The position numbers were made by a program, and so were the translations under genes. This document shows positions 30,379 to 37,712 of a stretch of DNA of 40,999 nt, piece after piece. This DNA is from a virus. The stretch spans positions 1-40,999 of IMG/VR virus record IMGVR_UViG_3300035181_001311. One strand, 5' to 3'. Numbering within the stretch: the first letter of the stretch is position 1; every line of letters begins with the position of its first letter. Under the pieces are notes generated by a model. That model saw nothing but the letters and a program-made list of their open reading frames with translations. It was not told the origin of the DNA and searched no databases.

Positions 30379-30485
30379 TTATGATCACGAATTGTATTCA
30401 ACATACGAATAATGTGATCAAGGGTATGGTAATGTCGGTGAGGTTCAAGGTATGCCCTTGTGAGTTCTGCAAATTGAGCTATCAT
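30315..30485 (-). pseudogene. N-terminal fragment of an HD-type phosphohydrolase, copy 2
   Basis: ATG at 30485 (AAAAGGAAA upstream) gives MIAQFAELTRAYLEPHRHYH and TLDHIIRMLNTIRDHK. Here the homology stops and the remaining 20 residues are out-of-frame NADAR sequence. Family: predicted metal-dependent HD-superfamily phosphohydrolases (normally about 200 residues). The homologous start is also present at 28380-28466, showing that both belong to a duplicated unit. Only 56 residues are encoded, so it is non-functional unless the peptide has another role. Confidence 0.65.
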
Positions 30486-30496
30486 TATTTTTCCTT

Positions 30497-30910
30497 TTAT
30501 ATTACAACATCGTCACCGATTCCGGTGTCTATTTTCATCCACTTTTTTAGTTGATCTTTTGTCCAAACTGGACAATTGTCAAACAGTACCATTTCATCTT
30601 GAGTCAATTTAGACTCAGGAGAGTATCTATCTTTTATCTTATATTTGTGTGTCAGATCCCAAACCCTATCTGCCAAAGCAATTGGTTGAAAACCAATTCT
30701 TTCTGACAACGAAGCACGAAAAATACTTGGAGTGCATCGTGCAAACAATGCAACACGCGACCGTTTGACAAATAGTGATTTCAATTTATTGTACAAACAT
30801 TCAAACACGTTGAACTTTGGTACATCTTTTTCAACGTGAAGAATTACCATAAGAGATGAAGGATGTGAAAACTCAAACCCCAACTCAACCACTTCTTTAT
30901 GGAACTTCAT
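30497..30910 (-). CDS. Hypothetical protein (137 aa)
   Basis: ATG at 30910 (MKFHKEVVELGFEFS) follows AGGAGTGG; a GTG three codons earlier is possible. The chain includes VILHVEKDVPKFNVFE, a basic segment LKSLFVKRSRVALF, and a C-terminal half with VWDLTHKYKIKDR and PVWTKDQLKKWMKID. It has a compact alpha/beta look but no catalytic motif I can name. It lies between the NAD kinase copy 2 unit and the HD fragment and has no counterpart in copy 1. Confidence 0.65.
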   Translation of the reverse strand: MKFHKEVVELGFEFSHPSSLMVILHVEKDVPKFNVFECLYNKLKSLFVKRSRVALFARCTPSIFRASLSERIGFQPIALADRVWDLTHKYKIKDRYSPESKLTQDEMVLFDNCPVWTKDQLKKWMKIDTGIGDDVVI

Positions 30911-30938
30911 AAACACCACTCCTTATCCATACTGCCAT

Positions 30939-31070
30939 CTAAAGTTCACCAAGGTAGAATGCTGACCCTGACCACAGAATAGTGATCAATATACCAAACT
31001 GGGACCAAAAGAAAAAGGAAACCCCCATTGTTATTAATGAACCCAATATCATACGTCCAACGATTCTCAC
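30939..31070 (-). CDS. Small membrane protein (43 aa)
   Basis: GTG at 31070 has a strong AGGAGG upstream (the longer ATG frame has no ribosome site). The product reads (V)MRIVGRMILGSLITMGVS, then FFFWSQFGILITILWSG, i.e. two hydrophobic spans. It is not related to the repeat protein at 29897. It lies 8 bases downstream of the truncated NAD kinase copy. Confidence 0.55.
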   Translation of the reverse strand: MRIVGRMILGSLITMGVSFFFWSQFGILITILWSGSAFYLGEL

Positions 31071-31078
31071 ATGACCTC

Positions 31079-31736
31079 CTAAGTCAACCAACCCATTTTT
31101 GTAGACAGAACATCGAAAAAGTTCCAATCGTTCGAGTGAAGCATTTTCGCTTTATTTTCAGTACATTTTACAACAATTTCGATTGCTTCACGACTATTAT
31201 TCCAGGTCAGCACTTTTTGTCCATCAGATCGAATGATGATGGGACCTTGCCGTTCGTTACTATTAGCAACGATTCTGACAACAGATTTTCCACTAACGGC
31301 AATCGGCCGAGAAGCCATTCGCAGAGAAGCAACAGGAACGATTTCGATTGCATCCATATACGGATGTAGTATCGCCCCTCCAGCAGACAAAGAGTATGCC
31401 GTAGATCCAGTTGGGGTCGCTACGATCACACTGTTCGCTCGGTGACTTCCGGCAAAACGATCATCAATGAACATATCAAAACTCAGAATTGTATCTGACT
31501 CGAGATGAGCGATCGAAAACTCATTGACAGATACGGCAATATTATAGTCAATTTCAGTCTTGGTCTCGATAGAAACAGAAAGAAGCAATCGTTCATCCAC
31601 ATCAACAAGTGGTTTAGTGAATAGTTTTTCTAAACTGTTCACTAAAAATTCACGAACAGAAGAGAAATCATTCAAAAACCCTAACCTGCCGGTGTTAATT
31701 CCGATTGTGTGCCCCATAGGCAGCGGCTAATTTCAT
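31079..31736 (-). pseudogene. Truncated, frameshifted second NAD kinase copy
   Basis: The frame from ATG 31717 encodes 212 residues equal to NadK from GIN-T-GRLGFLN onward, including NEFSIAHLESD, TPTGSTAYSLSAGG and the C-terminal FDVLSTKMGWL. The GGDGT motif is absent: upstream ATG 31736 gives MKLAAAYGAH, the expected next piece of NadK, but in another frame. A missing CA in the CACACA run would restore the frame. Everything before that piece (about 60 residues) is gone, replaced by the end of the lipoprotein gene. It cannot be a normal NAD kinase. Confidence 0.75.
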
Positions 31737-31784
31737 CGTTGAGTAATATATGGGTTGGCCTTATTCATTTTTTCAACCATCTCA

Positions 31785-32177
31785 TTAATAATTCGTTGTT
31801 GACGTGTTGCTTCTTCCTCCGCTGCTTTTTTTCTTCTCTTCTGCAATTCTTCTTCGTTCATCTTCTTGGAGTGCTTGTAAAAGTGTTGAATATCCAGCCT
31901 CATCACATCTGTGATAAAACTTAGTAAACGCATCCGCAGGGGTTTCAGTTTTTGTAGCATATACTTCACTTCTCACCTTTCGATACGGAAATGTGAGTGC
32001 AATAGGAACTTGCGAAAATGAATCAATGTCTGATTCAGAAACATTCATATCACGAAGTGTAGCAACTGTTCGAGCGTACTTTGCAACTTGGATACATTCA
32101 GTATTTTCAGGTTTTGGTGGGGGCGACGAGCTACAACCAAAAACAAACAGGGGTAAAGCAAACAAAATCGATTTCAT
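31785..32177 (-). CDS. Phage lipoprotein, copy 2, with frameshifted C-terminus
   Basis: ATG at 32177 follows GGAGGA. Lipobox is PLFVFGC; mature part contains CIQVAKYARTVATLRDMNV, LTFPYRKVRSEVYA, ADAFTKFYHRC and GYSTLLQALQED, paralogous to 29439-29897. After EEKKK the frame runs through seven A bases to a short Ser/Thr end. Removing one A would instead continue as AAEEEATRQQRIINEM and end YITQR, with TGA at 31735-31733 overlapping the ATG of the truncated nadK. The homopolymer may reflect a real mutation or a sequencing slip. Confidence 0.7.
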   Translation of the reverse strand: MKSILFALPLFVFGCSSSPPPKPENTECIQVAKYARTVATLRDMNVSESDIDSFSQVPIALTFPYRKVRSEVYATKTETPADAFTKFYHRCDEAGYSTLLQALQEDERRRIAEEKKKSSGGRSNTSTTNY

Positions 32178-32207
32178 AAAGTCCTCCATGGGGATATTAT
32201 ACACGAT

Positions 32208-32564
32208 TTACTTCTTGATTTCAAGTGGTTCTTTTGAACAACACGCTGTTAATCGTTCGTACACTTTAGACTCAACGTTAATACAACCACTTGTGATTAT
32301 ATTATCTTTTGGGGTAGCTGTTGCTAAACGTTGCTCACGTTTTTGCTTAGGGTTAAATTTCCAGAGACGATGAATAGCATAAAGGGTGGTTGATGTTTCT
32401 TTGAATACTAAAATATCTCCACCATACCCTGGTTTCTTTGTAGTCATATGTGTGATTGGAAACGTTCCGATTGGAGTATTTTTACCAATTAATATAGGGT
32501 GGCATTCCTCTATGTTGTTAACAGAGAAACAAATTGTTGCCACTAAAATGCTTACAGTAATCAT
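32208..32564 (-). CDS. L,D-transpeptidase (YkuD)-like protein, intact copy
   Basis: ATG at 32564 (MITVSILVATICFSV, a signal peptide) is preferred, because an earlier ATG would translate through the terminator at 32593-32618. Family motifs: KNTPIGTFPITH, PGYGGDILVF, LYAIHRLW and IITSGCINVESKVYERL, matching YkuD H...SxGC with catalytic His and Cys. Such enzymes cross-link or edit periplasmic peptidoglycan; a phage version might remodel the wall or act in lysis. At about 118 residues it is compact. It is the first gene of the duplicated unit, followed by the lipoprotein. Confidence 0.8.
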   Translation of the reverse strand: MITVSILVATICFSVNNIEECHPILIGKNTPIGTFPITHMTTKKPGYGGDILVFKETSTTLYAIHRLWKFNPKQKREQRLATATPKDNIITSGCINVESKVYERLTACCSKEPLEIKK

Positions 32565-32592
32565 ATGTGTATAGTTTATAGTATTAGAATAA

Positions 32593-32618
32593 AAAATGGG
32601 GACCGAAGTCCCCATTTT
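32593..32618 (-). terminator. UUCG-type intrinsic terminator of the exported-protein operon
   Basis: On the minus strand the RNA would read GGGGAC UUCG GUCCCC, then a run of Ts: a tetraloop hairpin extended by AAAAT/ATTTT pairing. It lies directly after the stop at 32621. Confidence 0.9.
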
Positions 32619-32620
32619 CA

Positions 32621-33061
32621 TTAACCACCAATTTTCTTGTCGGGCGCTGGAGGCAGCGTCTCAGGTGCCACTACTGGTTGAGCAGGTAGCGGAACTGTCA
32701 CCACTCGTTCTATCGTGTTTGTTACGATAATCGGAGCAGGAGGAACTGGTTTGTTAACTGGAACGATGAAAATATATTCACCACGTCCCAATTTAGGCGT
32801 CCATTGGTATCCGTCACAAACTGTGACTTTATCTTTCAACTCACACTGAACTTCAACAACCCTCGGCCAGATGACCGCAGCTGTTGGAAAGCTAGGAAGA
32901 TATTGAGGAGCAAACAGCATTCCATCTGGCATGAGATATGTTGCTTCTCTACCTTCAAGACCTGGAGTTCCGGAACCAAGAGGCGTACGTTCTATTACCA
33001 AATCTCCTGCCAGGGCAGAGAACGAAGCCGCTGCAAGTAGTGTCGTAATTAAAACTTTCAT
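32621..33061 (-). CDS. Exported protein (146 aa), third gene of the riboswitch operon
   Basis: Clear signal peptide (MKVLITTLLAAASFSALA, cut after ALA). Mature part includes a Gly/Pro loop and PRVVEVQCELKDKVTVCDG, with two Cys likely forming a disulfide, then YIFIVPV and a Pro-rich, Val-rich tail (PAPIIVTN, VPLPAQPVV). Similar exported proteins occur in phage operons of unknown role. Its codon use is richer in G and C than the AT-rich neighbours to its left. It ends at the terminator. Confidence 0.75.
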   Translation of the reverse strand: MKVLITTLLAAASFSALAGDLVIERTPLGSGTPGLEGREATYLMPDGMLFAPQYLPSFPTAAVIWPRVVEVQCELKDKVTVCDGYQWTPKLGRGEYIFIVPVNKPVPPAPIIVTNTIERVVTVPLPAQPVVAPETLPPAPDKKIGG

Positions 33062-33088
33062 GTTACTCTCCTTTCGTTGGGTTATGGA

Positions 33089-33646
33089 TTACTTGTCTTC
33101 TTTTTTGGTAGGGCAAGTAAAACCAGTCAGTTCCAACGCCTCGCGATTCTCACTGTCCATGCACATGCGAGCCATAGAAGCAGCACGCATACCCATGTTC
33201 CAAAGTTCACGAGAGTTCTTCAACATTTTGCAGTTCTTGTCAGTCCACGTAGAACCGAGACTGAAACCGAAGCCAGCAACACCGATACCACCAGAAGTAG
33301 AACCCATACAAGTGTCGTTCGAGCTTGTTAGAGCAGGACCGCCAACAGAAGGCACGTTTTTAATGGTCTGTGTTCCACTGTAGTTCACGTTTTGACCGGT
33401 TGTTCCTGACTGGACAATGTTCTGAGTCGTGGTACCGTTGACTGTTGTGTTCACATCAGATGTTGTTCCACCAGAGTAGTTAACATTCTGTGTGGTTGTA
33501 GTTGGAATGGCCGGGTTGTTGTAGATAATGGTTTGGGAGTTACCATCACTCGACGCATACGAATCAGACGTAGAACTCGAACTTGTACCAGCAGCAAACA
33601 CCGGCATCGACATTGTCAACACGATAATAAGAGCAATTTTTTTCAT
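33089..33646 (-). CDS. Exported protein with repeats (185 aa), second gene of the riboswitch operon
   Basis: Signal peptide MKKIALIIVLTMSMPVFA. The mature N-terminal half is Ser/Thr/Asn-rich with repeated NVNYSGTT-like units (QNVNYSGG and QNVNYSGTQ) and TTTQN; the C-terminal half contains SSNDTCMGSTSGG, GSTWTDKNCKML, SRELWNMGMRAASMARMCMD and GFTCP, with four cysteines. Such C-terminal blocks occur in other phage exported proteins. No enzymatic motif is seen. Its position after the riboswitch-controlled gene suggests it is made when c-di-GMP changes. Confidence 0.8.
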   Translation of the reverse strand: MKKIALIIVLTMSMPVFAAGTSSSSTSDSYASSDGNSQTIIYNNPAIPTTTTQNVNYSGGTTSDVNTTVNGTTTQNIVQSGTTGQNVNYSGTQTIKNVPSVGGPALTSSNDTCMGSTSGGIGVAGFGFSLGSTWTDKNCKMLKNSRELWNMGMRAASMARMCMDSENREALELTGFTCPTKKEDK

Positions 33647-33675
33647 TTACTTTTTCCTTTTTGATGGAATTGTTG

Positions 33676-33702
33676 TACTATGCGTGGTTACCACGCATAG
33701 TA
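33676..33702 (-). other. Perfect intercistronic hairpin in the riboswitch operon
   Basis: TACTATGCGTGGT and ACCACGCATAGTA form a 13-bp stem around one base, between the first and second genes. No T-run follows, so it is more likely an mRNA-stabilising or processing element than a terminator. Confidence 0.7.
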
Positions 33703-33720
33703 ATTCAGTCAACTTAACTA

Positions 33721-34479
33721 TTACTGAGGAATGTTGCCGTAGGTAACGTTAGTCAGTGTAGTTGCGTTCGCATTGGTGTAGCTACCAGCATCATCATTAC
33801 CTGGACCAGTTTGGCAACCACCGTGGCAACCACCGTTGCTCAAGCTATACACCTGATGTGCAGCAGGAACGTCAGAGGTACCAGTGGATGCAGCACCAAC
33901 TCCAACGTAGTCAACGTGAGGAATAGTGACGGTGTGGTGATGGATGCTGGCGGTCTCGTCGTGGGTAACAATCAACAAACCAGTTGCACCCTGTGCTTCG
34001 AAGTTGGCGCTTTGTGAAGCAAAAGACGAGTGACTTTGATCAGTTCCGGCATTTGCCCAAGTTTTGGTCAACGCGCTTGCAGTTCCACCAACACCATTAC
34101 GTGTTTTAGCTACGTCGGAAACAGCTACACCAAGTGCGTGGGCTTCACCAGTACCGTTTCCTGTAGAAACGTTCTTAGCAAACGAGCCACCCATAGTGGA
34201 TGCTTCACCAGTTACTGTAGTGACATCACCAAACACAGTAGCTGTGGTTGGAACGTTACAGTTGGGAACGGTAACGGACAACATCCCACGACGAACATTA
34301 GAATCGGTGTCGCCAGCGCCAACTGCAAAGTTGCCAGCAGTTGAATGGGAAGTACCACCATTACCAGCTTGGGCATAGGTAGACGTTTGACTATTTGCAT
34401 AAACAGTAGCGTCGGAACCAGTAGCAAAGGCAGCAGTAGAGATTGAAGCAAGAGCAAGAGCAATAAGGGTTTTTTTCAT
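33721..34479 (-). CDS. Exported Ala/Ser/Thr/Gly-rich protein under the c-di-GMP riboswitch
   Basis: ATG at 34479 follows TTGGAGATCC. Signal peptide MKKTLIALALASISTAAFA, then a long low-complexity chain rich in Ala, Gly, Ser, Thr and Asn (for example AQAGNGGTSHSTAGNFAVGAG), with a His-rich part (SIHHHTVTIPHVDY) and two Cys near GGCHGGCQTG. It looks like a surface or matrix protein and recalls the style of biofilm or adhesion proteins, without a defined family. As the first gene after the aptamer, it should be the main riboswitch target. Function unknown. Confidence 0.8.
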   Translation of the reverse strand: MKKTLIALALASISTAAFATGSDATVYANSQTSTYAQAGNGGTSHSTAGNFAVGAGDTDSNVRRGMLSVTVPNCNVPTTATVFGDVTTVTGEASTMGGSFAKNVSTGNGTGEAHALGVAVSDVAKTRNGVGGTASALTKTWANAGTDQSHSSFASQSANFEAQGATGLLIVTHDETASIHHHTVTIPHVDYVGVGAASTGTSDVPAAHQVYSLSNGGCHGGCQTGPGNDDAGSYTNANATTLTNVTYGNIPQ

Positions 34480-34522
34480 TTTTTGGATCTCCAATTAGAT
34501 TAGTGTTACATCTAAGAAGATT

Positions 34523-34602
34523 CCAGGTAGTTCCGCTGCCATGGATTTCTCTTTAGGCCGGGTTACTTTGCGTCCCAATCTTTCGAATTGGTTTGCCCTT
34601 TA
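34523..34602 (-). promoter_or_regulatory. c-di-GMP-I (GEMM) riboswitch aptamer
   Basis: On the minus strand the leader contains the ordered GEMM hallmarks: AGGGCAAACC, a stem closed by CGAAAG (tetraloop GAAA), GGGACGCAAAGTAACC, then CGGCCTAAA and, after a loop, ATGGCAGCGGAACTACC. These match the conserved Vc2-type c-di-GMP-I aptamer core, including the tetraloop and its receptor. Downstream, TTAGAT/ATCTAA can form a hairpin just before the ribosome site (34496-34516), a plausible expression platform. It lies between the strong promoter and the start at 34479. Confidence 0.9.
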
Positions 34603-34662
34603 CAAGAACTTTCTTTTTCTTTTTAGTTCAATGTCAGAACTAAATTTCTAACATCTGACACA

Positions 34663-34691
34663 AGTATATATTATTAAAATATCTATGTCAA
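34663..34691 (-). promoter_or_regulatory. Strong sigma70 promoter of the riboswitch operon
   Basis: Perfect TTGACA (34691-34686), 17-base spacer, TATACT (34668-34663), minus strand. The start site near 34656 falls in an inverted repeat (TGTCAGA...TCTGACA, 34632-34660), which might be an operator or a 5 prime hairpin. Confidence 0.8.
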
Positions 34692-34751
34692 CATGCAATT
34701 TTAGTGGGTAAAAGGGTATTTAAGCTCAGAAGATGATGTAGTATTTTTACA

Positions 34752-35072
34752 CTATTCTTTAGAAGCAACGACGCGTTGAACATTGCTCTTCAATACTTCC
34801 AACGTCAGCAAATCGATTAGCATTTTTGTCTTCAGCTCTTTATGAAATTCAAGAAGCAACTCAATTGACTCACTAAGAGTCATGTTCTCCCAACCCCTTA
34901 TTTTGTTATATCGATCTTCCAGTTCATCTACTACAGTAGTAGAAATTCTGAAGGCTTCACTGGAGTCAATTGTGGATGCATATTGCTCAATGTATCCACA
35001 TAACGTCTTTACATCTTCCCGACGTTGGGTCACAATATCCGCTGGTGTTGGAAATTTCAATACGTTGCTCAT
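34752..35072 (-). CDS. Hypothetical helical protein (106 aa)
   Basis: Begins MSNVLKFPTPADIVTQRRED, then mostly acidic helix (TVVDELEDRYNKIRGWENMTL; ELLLEFHKELKTKM). No motif. Its ATG at 35072 lies 2 bases after the purA stop, so it is probably made from the purA transcript. Its end is close to the promoter of the riboswitch operon, with only a short spacer (34692-34751) between. Confidence 0.7.
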   Translation of the reverse strand: MSNVLKFPTPADIVTQRREDVKTLCGYIEQYASTIDSSEAFRISTTVVDELEDRYNKIRGWENMTLSESIELLLEFHKELKTKMLIDLLTLEVLKSNVQRVVASKE

Positions 35073-35074
35073 GA

Positions 35075-37597
35075 TTACACCAATCTGGACATTAAATTCC
35101 TGGTTGGACTATACGACAACAGCACCGAATCAAATTTTTTACCAAAAGACGAAAGGTTGTAAATCAAATCAAATTTACATCCAGTGACCACTTCACCGTC
35201 TTCTACATACTTAACTTTTTCAGGAAGTTGGTTCATGCACGTAACAACAAGTTTCGGACTCAATCTAACACCTGCCACTGTTTCCAAATCATTGATGATA
35301 CTTTCTTCCAACAAATCAAAGTTCAGTGGTGCATACCGCAACGTTCCTTGGTGTTCATTGGGAACGTTCGTATTATCAATAATTCCTTCATAGATTGGTC
35401 CATCTACTTCAAACGGCAAGGGCCCTGCTCCGTGTCTTGTCAGGTACGACCGAGTGATATAGAACACTTCGGCTTCATGAACTCCAATCTCTTTCAAAAT
35501 TTCACAAGCGTTGAACACACCTGTCCTTGACCGAGTTACATGAGGAAACCAGTGGTGAAATTCATCAAGCAACAATCCCTGCGCACCTTCAAAAACAACC
35601 GTATCGTAGTTGTGTAGGAACTCCGGGTTGGTAACTGTGGTTATGTTTTCCAGCATATACATACACCGATCAATGAACCATTCGATTGCTTCAACAAACA
35701 TATAAAACTCATCAAGAGCACCACATGCAACCCCAAGTTGTTCAAGGCGGCTTTGTGTATAATCATCTCGAATTTGTTTTAATTTCTTACGAAGTTCGTC
35801 TGGATTAAGAATATCAGCAACAGTTGTACCAAACCCAGGAAATGCTCGAGTCGTATTGCGCTCAACAGTTTCATTGATTCCAAACCCACAACTTCCATGT
35901 TTACGTTCTCCACGAGCGCGTTCAACAGTTTGATTGATTGCTACATCAAATGGAGTTACAAGATAGGCATTCACATCAACAAATACTTTTGGCTTGATTC
36001 CCTTATGATTAAAAGAATTATGCTCAGAATAGAAAGCAACTGGGTCCACGACAAAAAACCTTGACAGATATGTCGGTTTTCCAATTAATGTCCCTGATCC
36101 AAAATGATGGAACACATGACGAAGGCCTTCGGGAGTTTCTACTGTGTTATGAGATATACATCCATTGGCAATATAACTATGTGTTATAGGCATCGTAACA
36201 TCATATACCTGTTCGATACTAAAATTCATGTCAACAGATTCAATATTGATTATATGATAGTTCGTTGCTACGTTTACAATATTTTCAAAATTTTCAATCT
36301 TTTCGTTGACCACAAACCCAGTTCGGATTCCTTCACTATCATGACATACACAATTTAGTTGTTTATATATTGCCTTTTTGATATTTGGGGGGACTTTAAG
36401 TACATATCCTTTGGTGTTACAATTACTATTTGCGTTTTGTTTATACGCCAACAACTCAACCACTTTATTGTTTTTAATATCAGACTGGAATCCTATGTTT
36501 TGTGCAAACAATTCAATAGCATCATATGATGCAATAATTAAATCATACGATCGTTGACAATTTGACCGCTTTTTATTTAATTTATTTGTTATAACTTTTG
36601 AGTGAATTCCAAATAAATACAGCAATTGTTGGACCTCTGACACCAGTTCCCAAGATATGTTAGAAAACCCAATTTGACCATATGTGGTTGTTTTTTGTTT
36701 ATGAAATTTAATAGTTCCGTCTGCGTCAAACAAACCTCGTATATAACTACGAATTATACCTCTGGTACCCTGTAATACAAACTTTGGGGTACACTTGTTA
36801 ACACCAGTTGTAATTGCAACCCCCAATTGGTCTCGTAAAATGTTAATAAGGTCACTACTCTCAAACGCAATAGTAATACATTGGTCACTCGAATGATGGG
36901 ACTGTGTTTTTACAGGAATGTTCATGAGTGTCAACGCAGAAACAACATAATCAATTGTGTCCTGTTGAGAAATGTGACATTGGATCGAAATTCGGCTTCC
37001 ATGAGAAGCATAATGTCCATCTCCATTAATAATTCCAGTTAAAAAAGCTAAAAATTCAAGATCGATAATATCAACATCAATCTTTCGTTTATTGTGAACA
37101 TGATCAGTTTCTGATTGAACGTACTGAATGTTAGGAATAACACCCAAATATTGGTCGAAATATCTTGGAACTATAAATTGGTGGACATTTGGGTTTAAAT
37201 CTCCTATTTTAACCCACTCAAGTTGAGCAGTATTCCCATTCCAAACATAGTATTTGTGTGCATGAGTCCCTTTAAGTACTACTCCATTTTGAAGGGTTAT
37301 TCGGTTTACTTGTTTTGAGTGTTCGGTGAACAGCCAACTCGTGTGTTCAATATCTCCGTTCATATTAATTAGCGGAAAACTTACATCGCTGTTAGTAATA
37401 TTTCCCACAACATCTTTAATATATTTAAGTCCAAACTGAGTTGTGATTAAAGTATCTCCAGTTTGACAATGTCCTGCCTGAGAGCCTCCATTAAACCGAA
37501 CAACAATCGTATTATCAACTTGGGAAGCAAGATAATCAACTGTGCCACCTTTCCCTTCGTCTCCGAAATTTGCCCCAATTACTATCTGTGCTTTCAT
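35075..37597 (-). CDS. purA: Adenylosuccinate synthetase interrupted by an intein
   Basis: Extein about 399 residues. The active-site loop IGANFGDEGKGGTVDYL (residues 7-23) keeps D13, G15 and K16, and GGSQAGH (37-43) is the second active-site loop. Later extein parts include ETVERNTTRAFPGFGTT, EGAQGLLLDEFHHWFPHVT and FYITRSYLTRHGAGPLP, all PurA-like. The enzyme makes adenylosuccinate from IMP, Asp and GTP. D13, commonly replaced in PurZ enzymes of Z-genome phages, is retained here. The intein spans residues 44-484. The start has AAAGAGAG upstream and a sigma70-type promoter at 37635-37663. Confidence 0.93.
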   Translation of the reverse strand: MKAQIVIGANFGDEGKGGTVDYLASQVDNTIVVRFNGGSQAGHCQTGDTLITTQFGLKYIKDVVGNITNSDVSFPLINMNGDIEHTSWLFTEHSKQVNRITLQNGVVLKGTHAHKYYVWNGNTAQLEWVKIGDLNPNVHQFIVPRYFDQYLGVIPNIQYVQSETDHVHNKRKIDVDIIDLEFLAFLTGIINGDGHYASHGSRISIQCHISQQDTIDYVVSALTLMNIPVKTQSHHSSDQCITIAFESSDLINILRDQLGVAITTGVNKCTPKFVLQGTRGIIRSYIRGLFDADGTIKFHKQKTTTYGQIGFSNISWELVSEVQQLLYLFGIHSKVITNKLNKKRSNCQRSYDLIIASYDAIELFAQNIGFQSDIKNNKVVELLAYKQNANSNCNTKGYVLKVPPNIKKAIYKQLNCVCHDSEGIRTGFVVNEKIENFENIVNVATNYHIINIESVDMNFSIEQVYDVTMPITHSYIANGCISHNTVETPEGLRHVFHHFGSGTLIGKPTYLSRFFVVDPVAFYSEHNSFNHKGIKPKVFVDVNAYLVTPFDVAINQTVERARGERKHGSCGFGINETVERNTTRAFPGFGTTVADILNPDELRKKLKQIRDDYTQSRLEQLGVACGALDEFYMFVEAIEWFIDRCMYMLENITTVTNPEFLHNYDTVVFEGAQGLLLDEFHHWFPHVTRSRTGVFNACEILKEIGVHEAEVFYITRSYLTRHGAGPLPFEVDGPIYEGIIDNTNVPNEHQGTLRYAPLNFDLLEESIINDLETVAGVRLSPKLVVTCMNQLPEKVKYVEDGEVVTGCKFDLIYNLSSFGKKFDSVLLSYSPTRNLMSRLV
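36146..37468 (-). mobile_element. Large intein with two LAGLIDADG motifs in PurA
   Basis: Residues 44-484 (441 aa). Block A begins CQTGDTLITT; block B is VVLKGTHAHKYYVW (T-x-x-H). LAGLIDADG copies are LAFLTGIINGDGHY (183-196) and RSYIRGLFDADGTI (283-296). Block F is VYDVTMPITHSYIANG, and the end CISHN precedes Thr as the +1 residue. Removal rejoins QAGH with TVETPEG, matching the uninterrupted enzyme. It is inserted exactly at the conserved AGH active-site loop. All splicing residues and both acidic residues of the endonuclease (D in GDG and DADG) are present, so it looks active. Confidence 0.95.
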
Positions 37598-37634
37598 GTG
37601 TTAAACTCTCTTTGGATTTGTTACAGATGTGGGA

Positions 37635-37663
37635 ATCCTACAGTGAACTATACATAGAGTCAA
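37635..37663 (-). promoter_or_regulatory. Sigma70-type promoter for purA
   Basis: TTGACT (37663-37658), 17-base spacer, TAGGAT (37640-37635), minus strand, 38 bases before the purA ATG and directly after a terminator. Confidence 0.65.
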
Positions 37664-37690
37664 CAAGAAAGCCGCTAAGCGGCTTTCTTG
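37664..37690 (-). terminator. Terminator after the vWA gene
   Basis: CAAGAAAGCCGCT pairs with AGCGGCTTTCTTG around one base, 23 bases beyond the vWA stop at 37713. A moderate T-rich tail follows on the minus strand. Confidence 0.75.
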
Positions 37691-37712
37691 ATCACTACCA
37701 TAAATGAAACAA

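Noticed and set aside
32565-32621. Longer start for the L,D-transpeptidase at 32621
   Set aside because: Its first 19 codons consist mostly of the terminator hairpin of the previous operon; the internal ATG begins a proper signal peptide.
34000-34400. Long open frames on the plus strand opposite the exported proteins
   Set aside because: They are mirror frames of low-complexity minus-strand genes that have signal peptides, ribosome sites and a promoter.
35075-37597. Idea that the synthetase is PurZ of a Z-genome phage
   Set aside because: D13 of the GDEGKG loop is retained and no DatZ or MazZ gene was recognised in the window; kept only as a test in the findings.
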